A stretch of DNA of 64,000 nt from JAWVFM01 sp963771655 (GCA_963771655.1 CAVYUG010000006.1:434001-498000), one strand, 5' to 3'; shown: positions 34,871 to 44,595, counted from the first letter of the stretch. The notes: a model not told the origin generated them from the sequence alone. Numbers and translations are program-made.

Positions 34871-36343
34871 TCAGGGCCAGCGCTCGCGCCGAAGGCCGCC
34901 ATCCGGCCCGACGATGAGGTGGACGCCGTCGAGGCTCGCGTCGCGGATGGGATGGTCCGATCGTTGGTGGACGCCGCGGGATTCCGCCCGCTCGAGGGCC
35001 GATGCGGCCACGAGGCACGCCAGCGGGTATGGATCGTCGAGAAGGCGCTCGAGCCCGTCCGCCGTGCGCCGCGGGCCGGCGTCTCGCCACATTGCTTCGC
35101 GCGTCGCGACGGTGGGCGGGGAGAAGCGCCAGGCCGGGAGCTCGGGCTGCGGCGCGGCCCGCGCCGACGCGGAGCCGGAGGCCGCCTCGGCGGCGCGCGC
35201 CCCGAACACGAAGCACTCGCTGAGCGAGTTCGAGGCGAGGCGATTCGCGCCGTGGAGGCCGGTGCAGGCGCATTCGCCCACGGCGAGGAGGCCGGGCAGC
35301 GTCGTTCGCCCGTCGAGGTCCGTCAGCACTCCCCCGATCAGGTAGTGGGCGGCGGGCGAGACGGGCACCGGCTCCTGCACCGGGTCGAGCCCCGCATCGC
35401 GACAGGTGGCGAGAAGGCTCGGGAAGCGCGACAGGTCGATGCTCCGAAGGTCGAGCCGCACGCAGGGCGTCCCGTCGGCGTCCATGCGGTCGAGGATCGC
35501 GGCGGTCACCTGATCGCGGGGCGCCAGCTCGTCGGTGAACCTGCGGCCCGCGGCGTCGAGCAGGGTGGCGCCCTCGCCGCGAAGCGCCTCGGTCAAAAGC
35601 GCGCCGTCGTGGGGGTTGCCGGGCAGCGACAGCGCTGTGGGGTGGAACTGGCAGAGCTCGAGGTCGGCGAGGTCCGCGCCGGCGGCGTGCGCGAGAACCG
35701 CGCCGGCCCCGATCGCGCCCCACGGGTTGGTGGTGCGGCTCCACAGGGCCGCGCCGCCTCCCGTTGCGAGCACCGTCGCGCCCGCGGCCACCAGGCCGGT
35801 GTCGGTGACGACGCCCGCGCATCGCTCGCCGTCGCTCCACAGCGCAACCGCCGAGGCCCCCTCGAGGACGTCGACGCCGGGGCTCGCGGCCACGAGCTCG
35901 GCGAGTCGCGCCGTGATCCAGCGCCCCGTCTCGGCGCCGCCGGCATGGACGATTCGCCGCGCCGTGTGCCCGCCCTCGAGGCTGAGGGCGAGCTCGCCGT
36001 CGGGATCGAGGTCGAACCGGACCCCCAGCCGGCGCAGCTCGGCGACCGCGGCCGGGGCCTCGGCGGTGAGCGCGGTGACGGCATCGGTCCGGCAGAGCCC
36101 GCGCCCGGCGTTCAGCGTGTCCTCGGCGTGCCGCGCGGGCGAGTCGTCGGGCGCGAGCGCCGCGGCGAGCCCGCCCTGCGCCCAGTAGCTCGAGCTCTCG
36201 GCGAGCGGCTTCCTCGACACAAGGACGACGCTCGCGCCCGCGCCGGCAGCGCGAAGGGCGACATAGAGGCCGGCGGCACCGCCGCCGACGACGGCCAGGT
36301 CGGCCTCCCGCAGGGCTCCTTCATCTTCGCGTCGCGAGGGCAT
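34871..36343 (-). CDS. nadB: L-aspartate oxidase
   Basis: A 490-residue flavoenzyme that oxidises L-aspartate to iminoaspartate, the first step of NAD synthesis. The FAD-binding strand is DLAVVGGGAAGLYVALRAA. Typical NadB features follow: SSSYWAQGGLAAA, ELCQFHPTAL, the active-site loop PAAHYLIGGVLTDLDGRTTLPGL and GLHGANRLASNSLSECFVFG. The start is ATG. nadA and nadC are not adjacent here. It is divergent from the deacetylase gene with 31 bases between. Confidence 0.93.
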   Translation of the reverse strand: MPSRREDEGALREADLAVVGGGAAGLYVALRAAGAGASVVLVSRKPLAESSSYWAQGGLAAALAPDDSPARHAEDTLNAGRGLCRTDAVTALTAEAPAAVAELRRLGVRFDLDPDGELALSLEGGHTARRIVHAGGAETGRWITARLAELVAASPGVDVLEGASAVALWSDGERCAGVVTDTGLVAAGATVLATGGGAALWSRTTNPWGAIGAGAVLAHAAGADLADLELCQFHPTALSLPGNPHDGALLTEALRGEGATLLDAAGRRFTDELAPRDQVTAAILDRMDADGTPCVRLDLRSIDLSRFPSLLATCRDAGLDPVQEPVPVSPAAHYLIGGVLTDLDGRTTLPGLLAVGECACTGLHGANRLASNSLSECFVFGARAAEAASGSASARAAPQPELPAWRFSPPTVATREAMWRDAGPRRTADGLERLLDDPYPLACLVAASALERAESRGVHQRSDHPIRDASLDGVHLIVGPDGGLRRERWP

Positions 36344-36374
36344 CCGGAGGCGGGGTACCGTATCCCGCGCGCCC

Positions 36375-37394
36375 GTGGGTCTCTACGTACATCACGATTC
36401 CTCGTACCGCCACGACACGGCCGCCCACCCCGAGAACGCGGGTCGGCTGCGGGCGATCGAGGCCGAGCTCGAGCGTCGAAGCTGGCCGGGGCTCGAGCGC
36501 CGTGAGGCCCCCGCGGCCAGCCGCGAGCAGCTCCTTCGGGCCCACGCCCCCGAGCACCTCGACGCGATCGAGGCGCTGTGCGCGCGCGGCGGCGGGATGA
36601 TCGACGCCGACACGCTCGCCTCCGAGGGCTCATGGGAGGCCGCGCTCCACGCCGCGGGCGGCGCCGCCTGGGCGGCCGAGACGCTGCTCGCCGGTGATGC
36701 CTCGTTCGCGCTCTGCGCCCTTCGCCCGCCGGGCCACCACGCCGAGCGGTCGCGCGCGATGGGGTTTTGCCTCTTGAACAACGTCGCCGTCGCGGCCAGG
36801 CACGCACTCGATGCGTGCGGCGCCGACCGGGTGCTCATCCTCGATTGGGACGTGCACCACGGCAACGGGACCGAGGCGATCTTCGCGGCCACGAGCGACG
36901 TGCTCTACGCGAGCATCCACCAGTGGCCGCTCTATCCCGGTACGGGAGACGCGGCTTTCGATGGAGAGGGGGAGGGTGCCGGCTTCAACCTCAACCTCCC
37001 GGTTGCACCCGGCGCGGGCAACGAGGAGTTCACCGCCCTGGTCGAGCACGTGGTGGCTCCGGTCGCGCGAGCCTACCGGCCGGACCTTCTCGCGATCTCG
37101 GCCGGCTTCGACGCTCATCGGCGTGACCCACTCGCCGATTGCGAGGTCGACGAGGCGGGGTTCGCGTCGATGGCCGCGACGATGCGCGACCTCGGCCGCG
37201 ACCTCGGCGCGCCGGTGCTCGTCTGCCTCGAGGGCGGCTACGACCCCGACGCCCTGGCCAGCTCGGTCGCGGCGACGGTCGAGGCGCTGGGCGGGGAGGG
37301 CACGCCGGTGCCGGCTCCGATCGAGGCAGCCGGCGCGCATGTCGAGCGCGCCCAACGCTTCGTCACGGACTCTGGGGACTTGAGCCGGTCATAG
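36375..37394 (+). CDS. Histone deacetylase family protein (acetoin utilisation / acylpolyamine type)
   Basis: A 339-residue Zn-dependent deacetylase starting at GTG. Catalytic marks: ALRPPGHHAERSRAMGFCLLNNVAVAA with the His pair, zinc ligands in LDWDVHHGNGTEAIF and SAGFDAHRRDPL, and the family YPGTGD loop. Bacterial members act on acetylpolyamines, acetylated proteins such as acetyl-CoA synthetase, or unknown amides. The stop codon lies in the loop of a GAGCCGG/CCGGCTC hairpin (37382-37401). Confidence 0.92.
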   Translation: MGLYVHHDSSYRHDTAAHPENAGRLRAIEAELERRSWPGLERREAPAASREQLLRAHAPEHLDAIEALCARGGGMIDADTLASEGSWEAALHAAGGAAWAAETLLAGDASFALCALRPPGHHAERSRAMGFCLLNNVAVAARHALDACGADRVLILDWDVHHGNGTEAIFAATSDVLYASIHQWPLYPGTGDAAFDGEGEGAGFNLNLPVAPGAGNEEFTALVEHVVAPVARAYRPDLLAISAGFDAHRRDPLADCEVDEAGFASMAATMRDLGRDLGAPVLVCLEGGYDPDALASSVAATVEALGGEGTPVPAPIEAAGAHVERAQRFVTDSGDLSRS

Positions 37395-37418
37395 CCGGCT
37401 CCAGGCCCCAAAAAAGCG

Positions 37419-40400
37419 CTAGGGAACGAGCTTCTCCTTCACATCGTCGAGGAAGGTCTTCGGGAAGCCCGGCACCTGCTCGAGCTCGTCCGGGTGGGTC
37501 AGGCCGCGCTCGTCGCGGTAGCGGATGAGCCGCTTCGCCTGAGTGACCGACATTCCGAGGCCGCGCAGCTCCTCGAAGCCTGCGGCCGCGAGGCTGACGG
37601 TCCCCTCCGGCACCGGCGGCGCGGGCGGCTGCTCCTCGATCTCAGGATCCGCGATGGCCTCGGTCTGCGGCTCGGGTTCAGGTTCCGGTTCCGGCTCGGG
37701 CTCGCCCTCGTCCACCGGCTCGGGCTCCGGCTCCGGCTCCGGGCTCGACCTCCTCCGCCGGCTCGAGCTCAGGCTCGTAGAGCGCCTCCGGCGCCTCGAA
37801 GGGCTCGGGGGCGGGGTCCTGCGCCGGCTCAGCGGCGGCACCCGGCTCGGTGGGTCGAAGCAGGCCGAAGAAGCGGCGGCGCGGCGGCGCGGCGTGCGCC
37901 CCGGTCGGGCGTGGTGTCGGCCTCGGGGAATTCCTCTGGCTCGGGCTCCGGTAGCGGCTCGGGCTCCGGCTCTTCCGCGACCGGCTCCGGCTCGGGCAGC
38001 GGCTCCGGCTCGGGCAGCGGCTCCGGCTCGGGTGCGGGCTCCTCGGCGATCGCGGGCGCCGGCTCGCCGACCTCGACGCTGCGGGCACGGGTCTCGGCTC
38101 CGCTCGCGAGCTCCTCCACGGCGCCGAGGCGTCCCTCGACGTCCTGGTAGCGGAGCCCGCGCTCACGCTCGAGCTCGCGCCGAGAGTTGAGCTCGATCTC
38201 GGTCGAGCGGCGCTCGGCCGCGGCCGCGCGCTCGTGGGTCTCCGCGAGCTGCCGGCGTGTGGCGGCGAGCTCGCCCTCCAGCGCCGCCTTGTCGCGGGCG
38301 AGCTCCGCCTCGCGCTCGCGAAGCTCGTCCCGGGTCTCGCGGTCGGCGTCGAGGCGCGCCTGTGCGACCTCTCGCGCGACCCGCGCGTCGGCCTCGCCGG
38401 CGAGGCGCTCCGCCTGGGCGGCGAGCTGCGCCTGAAGATTCTCCGCGGCCCTCTGCTCCGCAGCGGTGACGGCCTCGCGAGTCGCCTGGGCTGCCTGGAG
38501 CTCACCCTCCTTCCGCAGCGAGTCGGCCTGCGTCCGCAGCCAGCCGGACGCGGCGGCCCTGGTCTCGACGGCGGCCCTGGCGGCGGCGGCCTCGGCGACC
38601 CGAGCGCGTTCCTCCGCGGCCTGGATCCGGCGCTCGGCGTCGGCCATCTCCTTGGCGCGCCCGGAGCGCTCGGTGGTCAGCTCCGCCGTGATCTGCGCGA
38701 TCTGGGCCTCGAGCTCGGCGCCGACCCGCTCGCGCTCGGCCTCGGCGGCGGCCACGCGCTCGTCGGCGCCGGCCTTCGCCTCCTGGCGCGCCTGCTCGGC
38801 CTCGACGCGAGCGGCGCCCTCGGCCTCCTGCGCGCGCCGCTCGAAGTCGGCCCGCGCCTGGTCCGCCTCGTCGCGGGCCCGCTCGAGCTCGTCCTCGCGG
38901 GCCCGGACTCTCGCGTCGGCGGCGTCGGTCGCCGCCGCCTGCGCCGCCGCGGTTTCCTCCGCGATCCGCTGCTCGGCGTTCTCGCGCAGGCGCTCGGCCT
39001 GCTCGCCAAGCTCTTGCTCGGCCTCGGAAACCCGGTCTGCCGCGGCGACCGCGCGGGCCTCGATCTCACGCAGTCGGCGATCGGAGGTCTCGAGGATCCG
39101 CGTCTTCTCCTCGCGCTCGGCCTCGAGCTCCTCGTGGGCCGTCTGCAGCTCGGCTGCGAAACGCTCCTCCGCTGCCTGTCGAGCGGCCTCGACCTCGCGC
39201 TGCGTGCGCTCCTCGGCCTCGGCGCGAATTCGCGCGATGTCGGCCTGCACCGCCGCTTCGGCATCCGCCCGGGCGCGCTCCTCGATCTGCTTGCGAGTCG
39301 TCTCCGCCGACTGGAGCGCGATCTCCTCGACCTCACGGCGGGCGGCTTCGGTCGCCTCTTGCGCGCGCCGTTCGGCCTCGGCGCTCGCCTTCTGCTCCGC
39401 TTCGACGCGCGCGGCTCCCGTCGCCACCCGAACCCGCTCCTCGGCGTCGGCGCGGATCGCGTCGATCTCGCGCCGCAGGTCCGCCGTCTCGATCTCGACC
39501 CGCTTGTCGGCCTCCTCGCGAAGGCGTCGCTCCGTCTCGACCTGCGCCTGCTTGGCCGCCGTGGCTCGGGCCTCGGCGTCCTGAACCTGCGCCAGCGCTT
39601 CCTGGAGCGCCTGCCCCGACTCCGGCGCCGGTGCCGGTGCCGGCGCTGGAGCCGGCGTCGCCGCGGGCGCGGAGGACGCTGCGGCTTGGGCCTCCGCCTC
39701 CATGCGTTCGCGCTCGTCGGCGATGCGCCGGTCCGCCTCCGCCTGGATCTCGGCGATCTGGGCGCGAAGCCATTCCGATGCCCCGGCGCGCGCTTCGTCA
39801 CCCGTAACGATGTTGGTGGTGGCCGCGACCTGCTCGGCCGCTTCGGCGACGCGCCGGTCGGCGTCCTCGCGCGCCTGCTCGGCCTTCTGCGCCTGCGCCT
39901 CGGCCTCGGCGAGGCGTTGCTCGAGGTCGGCGAGCCGGTCGGACGCTTCCTCCTTCGCCCGGTCGAGGTCCTCCTCGAGGGCGAGGATCTCCTCCATCGC
40001 GCGCTCCTCGGCCGCCTGGGCGGCGCTCGCCGCGGCGATCTGGATGCGCTCCGAGGTGTCGTCGATGCTCGGCTCCGGCGGGCGCAGCGGCGGGGGCGGC
40101 GCCGGTGGGGGAGGCGGGGGCGGTGCAGCGGCAACCGGCTCGGGCTCCGGTGCCGGCTCGGCTGCGGCGGCGATCGGCGCGGGCTCCGGGACGCGCTCGG
40201 CGCTCGGGCTCGGGCTCGGGCTCCGGCGGAGCCTGCGCCTCGACCTCAACGGTCTCCACGGATTCGGCGGGCACGATCTCCGTCGGTGGCTCGGCTTCCT
40301 CCTGCGGGGCGATCGGCTCGAACTCGTTGGTGGAGTTGTTCCGGGGCGCCGACTCTGCCTCGACCGCGGCCGCGCGCTGCCCGGCGAGAGCCTCGTCGGA

Positions 40401-40655
40401 CTCGAGTCCGTACCCGAGCCAGTTCATGACGCGTTTGCCCACCGAGCGCCGGGCGTCCGGGTCTCCGGCCTCCGCATCGGCCTCGTGATCGCCGTTCGGC
40501 GTGTTCGGCGGCGCGATGCTCGCCGTGGCGTCTTCGGGCGCAGGGTCTGCGCCGTCGCCGTTCGTGGCCTCATCGGCAACGTGCTCGGCGGCGGGGGTCG
40601 CCTGTTCCTCCGCCGATTCCGAGCCGCGCCTGAACAGTCCGCGGCGTCGAGCCAT
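37419..40655 (-). pseudogene. Giant alanine/glutamate coiled-coil protein with C-terminal helix-hairpin-helix, three frameshifts
   Basis: One protein of about 1078 residues is split over four segments. It begins at the ATG at 40655 (MARRRGLFRRGSES). An acidic, Pro-rich region follows, then about 600 residues of unbroken heptad-like coiled coil rich in Ala, Glu and Arg (about 38100-40030), a second EP-repeat region, and an RRRFFGLLRPTEPG motif. It ends in a ComEA-like helix-hairpin-helix (FEELRGLGMSVTQAKRLIRYRDERGLTHPDELEQVPGF with its GLG and PGF turns). The frame slips near 40205, 37910 and 37742, each as one extra base and all in or beside EP repeats. The net shift is zero. It may be a structural or DNA-organising protein. 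Confidence 0.7.
37983..38036 (+). repeat. Tandem 18-bp repeat in the coiled-coil gene
   Basis: Three copies of GGCTCCGGCTCGGGCAGC (the last ends in GGTGC) lie head to tail. They encode PEPLPE units on the minus strand. The surrounding 37931-38046 is built from GGCTCC/GGCTCG hexamers, and a similar hexamer tract lies at 37674-37745. Confidence 0.8.
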
Positions 40656-40667
40656 CAGACGCTCACT

Positions 40668-41627
40668 CTACGAAAGATCGGCGGTCGTCACGCCGTCCAG
40701 CTCGCCGTAGGCGACGGCGACGCGCTCGGCCAGCGTCCTGGCCGAGAACCACTCCGCTCGGGCCTCGCCCTGGACCCGCGGATCACGGGCATCGAGGTGG
40801 GCCCGCGCGAGGCTGGCCCAGGTCGCCGCGTCGAAGGGGGCGGCCAGGCAACCGTCCATGCCCTCGAGCAGCGTGGGCGCGATTCCGACGGGGGTCGAGA
40901 GCACCGGCCGGCCGCACGCGAGGGCCTCGACCGCTGCGAGGCCGAAGCCCTCGTAGTCGGAGGTCACCAGTACGGCGCTTGCCGCGTTCACCCACAGCGG
41001 CATCCTCGCCGGATCGATCCTCCCCGCCGTCAGGAGCTTTGCCCCGGCGAGGCGCGCAACCTGGTCGGCCCGGTCGAACCGCTTCTCGGGGCGGGATGGC
41101 GCGGCGGGGAAGAGCAGGTAGCGACCGTCCGCGTCGAGGCCGAGCTCCGTCCGGGCCTCGCTCTGGGAGATTCGCTTGAAGCGGCGCAGGTCCGCCCCGC
41201 AGGGCAGCACGGCCGAGCGGCCCGCTCGGCGGCGGAGCGCCCTGCCGTCTTCGCCGCGCTCGAAGAGCTCGCGCGACGCCGCGGCCACCAGATCGACGCG
41301 CCCCACGAGGCGCCGAGAGAGAGCGCCGGTGACGGGATGGTGGACGTCCGTGCCGTGGAACGTGACCACCAGCGGGCGGGCGCCGGCGAGGGCCGCGAAC
41401 CACCCGGTGAGGCCGAAATGCGCGTGAACGAGGTCGACCCTGTTGCGGCGGAGCGCGTGGCGGATCGCGCCGATCGACCGGCGGTAGTTGCGCCGTCCCG
41501 GGGGAAGCTCGAGCATCTCGACGTCGATCCCGGCGGCACGCAGGCCGGCGGCCTGGTCGCGCACGAAGCTCCCGCGCTGCGGCGCGGACGCGTCCGGCTT
41601 CATGTTCGAGACGACCAGGACCCGCAT
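40668..41627 (-). CDS. Family 4 glycosyltransferase
   Basis: A 319-residue GT-B enzyme from the ATG at 41627. N-terminal domain: VLVVSNMKPDASAPQRGSFVRDQ and DLVHAHFGLTGWFAAL, then VVTFHGTDVHHP. Donor domain: LTAGRIDP and SDYEGFGLAAVEALACGRPVLSTPVG, the E-x7-E nucleotide-sugar motif of GT4. It resembles mannosyl- or glucosyltransferases for cell-surface glycans or glycolipids. The coiled-coil gene follows 12 bases downstream, so the two may be cotranscribed. Confidence 0.9.
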   Translation of the reverse strand: MRVLVVSNMKPDASAPQRGSFVRDQAAGLRAAGIDVEMLELPPGRRNYRRSIGAIRHALRRNRVDLVHAHFGLTGWFAALAGARPLVVTFHGTDVHHPVTGALSRRLVGRVDLVAAASRELFERGEDGRALRRRAGRSAVLPCGADLRRFKRISQSEARTELGLDADGRYLLFPAAPSRPEKRFDRADQVARLAGAKLLTAGRIDPARMPLWVNAASAVLVTSDYEGFGLAAVEALACGRPVLSTPVGIAPTLLEGMDGCLAAPFDAATWASLARAHLDARDPRVQGEARAEWFSARTLAERVAVAYGELDGVTTADLS

Positions 41628-41639
41628 CGCGCCAGCGTA
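41625..41639 (-). promoter_or_regulatory. Leaderless promoter of the GT4 gene
   Basis: On the minus strand TACGCT (41634-41639) lies six bases before the ATG at 41627. Confidence 0.4.
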
Positions 41640-41783
41640 TCCGCCGCCTGGCCGCCGATCGGGGCCCGGCGCCGACGGCGCAGGACTCGTCACGAACGCG
41701 CCGGGAAGTCGGCGCTCGGCGGTCTTGATCGGTGCGCCGGCCAGGACAAGCATCGGCGGGCAACCCGATTCGAGGAGGAACCG

Positions 41784-42032
41784 ATGCTGAACGCGCTGAT
41801 TCGCTGGGCCCGCGCCGCCGCGGCTCGCCGCACGCGACGGGTCATGGCGGCCCTGGAGTCGCCTCGCGGGCAGGGGACGGTCGAGTACGTCGGCCTGATC
41901 CTGCTCGTCTCGATGCTGATGGTCGCGCTGGTCGCGGCGATGAAGGGCTTCCACACGACCGAGGGCAAGGATCTGGCCGAGCTCATCATCGAGAAGATCA
42001 AGGCCGCCGTGAACGCGCTCACGTTCAAGTGA
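41784..42032 (+). CDS. Flp-type pilin-like protein
   Basis: An 82-residue protein with a strong GAGGAGG Shine-Dalgarno sequence. The sequence RGQGTVEYVGLILLVSMLMVALVAAM fits the Flp prepilin rule: cleavage after Gly, then Glu at +5 and Tyr at +6, followed by a single hydrophobic helix. The leader before the cleavage site is about 29 residues and basic. The mature pilin would be about 53 residues. Flp pilins are assembled by Tad machinery, but no tad gene or prepilin peptidase is in the window. Confidence 0.75.
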   Translation: MLNALIRWARAAAARRTRRVMAALESPRGQGTVEYVGLILLVSMLMVALVAAMKGFHTTEGKDLAELIIEKIKAAVNALTFK

Positions 42033-42149
42033 CCGCCTCCGCGCCCACCTGAGCCGCACCGGCGGCGACCTCCGCTCGCCGCGTTCCCGCGCCCGAGGGC
42101 GCGGGGGTCGAGCGGGCGGGGGCCGGCGGCGCTCTGCGAGGATTGGCGC

Positions 42150-42872
42150 TTGGCCGCCGCACGCAGCTACGACCGCTCCGCAGCCGACCTACGGCCGGTG
42201 AGAATCGAGCCGGGGTTCGTGCGGACCGCCGACGGTTCCGCGCTCTACGAGCAGGGCGAGACGCGGATCATCTGCACCGCCTCGGTGACGGCGAGCGTGC
42301 CGCGATGGCTCGAGGGCCGGGGCCGCGGCTGGGTCACCGCGGAGTACGCGATGCTCCCCGCCTCGACCGGCGAGCGCAAGGACCGCGACTCCAAGCGGGG
42401 CCGCCCCGACGGGCGCGCGGTAGAGATCCAGCGGCTCATCGGAAGGGCGTTGCGCGCCGTGGTCGACCTCGAGGCGCTCGGCGAGCGCGCGGTGTACGTG
42501 GACTGCGACGTCCTCCAGGCCGACGGCGGCACGAGATGCGCGTCGATCACGGGCGGTTGGGTCGCGCTGCGGCTGGCGACGGCGAAGCTGATGGAGGCGG
42601 GCGACACGAAGGGCGATCCCCTGACGGGCTCGGTCGCCGCGGTGAGCTGCGGGCTCGTCGACGGCGCGGCTCTCTGCGACCTCGACTACTCCGAGGACTC
42701 GCGAGCCGAGGTCGATGCGAACGTGGTCATGAGCGGGGAGGGCGGGCTCGTGGAGGTCCAGGCGACCGCCGAGCAGACGCCGGTGTCTCGCGCCTCGTTC
42801 GATGAGCTCATCGCACTGGCCGAGCCGGCGATCGCCTCGCTTCGCCAGGCGCAAGATGCGGCATGCGCCTAG
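42150..42872 (+). CDS. rph: Ribonuclease PH
   Basis: A 240-residue phosphorolytic 3'-5' exoribonuclease that trims tRNA precursors. It begins at TTG. Features: LRPVRIEPGFVRTADGSALYEQGETRIICTASV, RGWVTAEYAMLPASTGERKDRD, the RxxxDRxxEIQRLIGRALRAVVD region, and DCDVLQADGGTRCASITGGWVAL, the phosphate-binding and catalytic part. Length is normal. It is followed by rdgB, a gene order common in bacteria. Confidence 0.94.
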   Translation: MAAARSYDRSAADLRPVRIEPGFVRTADGSALYEQGETRIICTASVTASVPRWLEGRGRGWVTAEYAMLPASTGERKDRDSKRGRPDGRAVEIQRLIGRALRAVVDLEALGERAVYVDCDVLQADGGTRCASITGGWVALRLATAKLMEAGDTKGDPLTGSVAAVSCGLVDGAALCDLDYSEDSRAEVDANVVMSGEGGLVEVQATAEQTPVSRASFDELIALAEPAIASLRQAQDAACA

Positions 42873-42926
42873 CGCCCGGTCAACCGACCCAACCCCGCGT
42901 TTCGCGGCTGCAAGCTCGCGAAAACC

Positions 42927-43550
42927 GTGACTGAGTCGGCGGACCGGGCACTAGTAGCGGCGACCCGGAACGAACACAAGCTGCGCGAGCTCGGGGAGAT
43001 CCTCGGCGGCGTCGAGCTGGTCGCGCTCCCGGCCGGCTTCGAGCCGCCGCCGGAGGACGGCGACACGTTCGAGGCCAACGCTCTGATCAAGGCGCGCGCA
43101 GCGCACGAGGCCACGGGCGCACCCGCTTTCGCCGATGACTCCGGAATCGAGGCGAGGGCGCTTGGCGGCGCTCCCGGGGTGCGCTCGGCGCGCTACGCCG
43201 GCGAGGACGCCACCGACGAGGAGAACCTCTCGAAGCTTCTGCGCGAGGTCGAAGCGGCCGGGGAGGACCGCCGCGTCGCGTACGTCTGCGTGATCGCCTA
43301 CCTCGACGACGACGGCACCGAGTACCTCTTCGAGGGGCGCTGCGAGGGCGAGCTCGCCCGCGAGCCTCGCGGCGGCGGGGGCTTCGGCTACGACCCCGCC
43401 TTCGTCCCCGACGAGACGGCCCGCGCGGACGACCGCACGATGGCCGAGCTATCTCCCGCCGAGAAGCACGCCATCAGCCACCGGGGCCGGGCGGCGAGGC
43501 TGCTCGCTCGCCACCTCGGCCTCGCCCCGGCGCCGGGGGAGGCACGGTGA
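42927..43550 (+). CDS. rdgB: XTP/dITP diphosphatase (RdgB/HAM1)
   Basis: A 207-residue house-cleaning NTPase that hydrolyses non-canonical purine triphosphates. It starts at GTG. Family marks: LVAATRNEHKLRELGEIL, TFEANALIKARAA, AFADDSGIEARALGGAPGVRSARYAG and GGGGFGYDPAFVPD, with SPAEKHAISHRGRA at the end. Its stop overlaps the next start by four bases. Confidence 0.94.
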   Translation: MTESADRALVAATRNEHKLRELGEILGGVELVALPAGFEPPPEDGDTFEANALIKARAAHEATGAPAFADDSGIEARALGGAPGVRSARYAGEDATDEENLSKLLREVEAAGEDRRVAYVCVIAYLDDDGTEYLFEGRCEGELAREPRGGGGFGYDPAFVPDETARADDRTMAELSPAEKHAISHRGRAARLLARHLGLAPAPGEAR

Positions 43551-44452
43551 CGAAGACCAAGGCGGGCGCCGCCTGGGTCTCGGTCGCCTCGAACGCGCTC
43601 CTCATCGCCGCGAAGATCGCCGCCGGCGCGATCACCGGGTCGATCGCGATCCTCACCGAGGCCGCCCACTCCTCGATCGACCTCGTGGCGTCGGTGATCG
43701 CCCTGGTCTCGGTGCGGAAGGCCGACGAGCCCCCGGACCCCGAGCACCCCTACGGCCACGAGCGGTTCGAGAACCTTGCGGCGGCGATCGAGGGGATGCT
43801 GATCCTCGTCGGCGCCGGGGTGATCGTCTTCGCGGCGACCCGCAAGCTCATCGTCGGCGCCTCGGTCGACCACCTCGGCGTCGGGATCGCCGTGATCGCC
43901 GCGTCGGCTGTCGTCAACTTCGCCGTCTCGGCGTTCCTCACCCGCCGCTCGCGGGCGCTCCACTCCCCGGCGCTCGAGGGCGACGCCGCGCACCTGTTCA
44001 CCGACGCGCTCACCTCGCTCGGCGTGCTCGCCGGGCTGCTGCTCGTCCAGGTCACCGGCGACGCCGTGTTCGACCCGATCGCCGCGCTCGCGGTGGCGGG
44101 CGCGATCGTCGTCGCGGGGCTTCGCATCCTGGGCCGCTCGAGCCGCGCCCTGGTCGACGAGGCCCCACCCGCGGCCGAGCTCGATCGCATCGAGGCGACG
44201 ATCGCGGCGGAGCGCTCCCGAGCGAGCGAGATCGTCGGCTACCACAAGCTGCGCGCCCGCCGCTCGGGCGCGCGGACGCTGGTGGACCTCCACCTTCAGT
44301 TCCGCTCCGGAACCACCCTCGAGCGGGCCCACGAGGTGGCCCACCGGCTCCGCGATGCGATCGAGGGCGAGCTCGGGGCATCCGAGGTGCTGATCCACGT
44401 CGAGCCGGAGGAGTCGTTCCGCCCCGAGGAGCCCGGTCGGCTGCGGCGCTAG
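43547..44452 (+). CDS. Cation diffusion facilitator family transporter
   Basis: A 301-residue CDF protein with a GTG start overlapping the rdgB stop. Six helices are followed by a cytoplasmic domain (TLVDLHLQFRSGTTLERAHEVAHRLRDAIE). The transport site uses HSSID in helix two (H-x3-D) and HLFTD in helix five (H-x3-D). The pattern is H-D/H-D, unlike the D-D/H-D site of YiiP, and points to Zn, Fe or Mn export with altered specificity. A His-rich interconnecting loop is absent. Confidence 0.9.
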   Translation: MTKTKAGAAWVSVASNALLIAAKIAAGAITGSIAILTEAAHSSIDLVASVIALVSVRKADEPPDPEHPYGHERFENLAAAIEGMLILVGAGVIVFAATRKLIVGASVDHLGVGIAVIAASAVVNFAVSAFLTRRSRALHSPALEGDAAHLFTDALTSLGVLAGLLLVQVTGDAVFDPIAALAVAGAIVVAGLRILGRSSRALVDEAPPAAELDRIEATIAAERSRASEIVGYHKLRARRSGARTLVDLHLQFRSGTTLERAHEVAHRLRDAIEGELGASEVLIHVEPEESFRPEEPGRLRR

Positions 44453-44589
44453 AGCAGGTTGACCGCGGCCGCGGCGCCGACCGCGCCGATCACGACCGGG
44501 TACCCGACGTACCCGTCCAGCGCGAGGATCACGGCGGCGACGGCGCACGCTCCCACGACAGTGAGCCAAGAGGCTCGCTCCAACGACAC
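44449..44589 (-). CDS. Small membrane protein
   Basis: A 46-residue frame from GTG at 44589, with hydrophobic stretches LTVVGACAVAAVILAL and YPVVIGAVGAAAAVNLL flanking a DGYVGY turn, i.e. two short helices. It overlaps the end of the transporter gene by four bases. It is too short to name. Coding is inferred from the clean two-helix pattern and a sensible stop. Confidence 0.45.
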   Translation of the reverse strand: MSLERASWLTVVGACAVAAVILALDGYVGYPVVIGAVGAAAAVNLL

Positions 44590-44595
44590 GCCAGT

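Noticed and set aside
37382..37401. GAGCCGG/CCGGCTC hairpin as a terminator of the deacetylase gene
   Set aside because: The stop codon is inside it and it is followed by A residues, not T, on the relevant strand.
38234..40429. A 731-codon open frame on the plus strand, rich in Leu and Gly
   Set aside because: It is the antisense of the coiled-coil gene. Its low-complexity composition follows from the GC-rich codons opposite, and it has no family motif.
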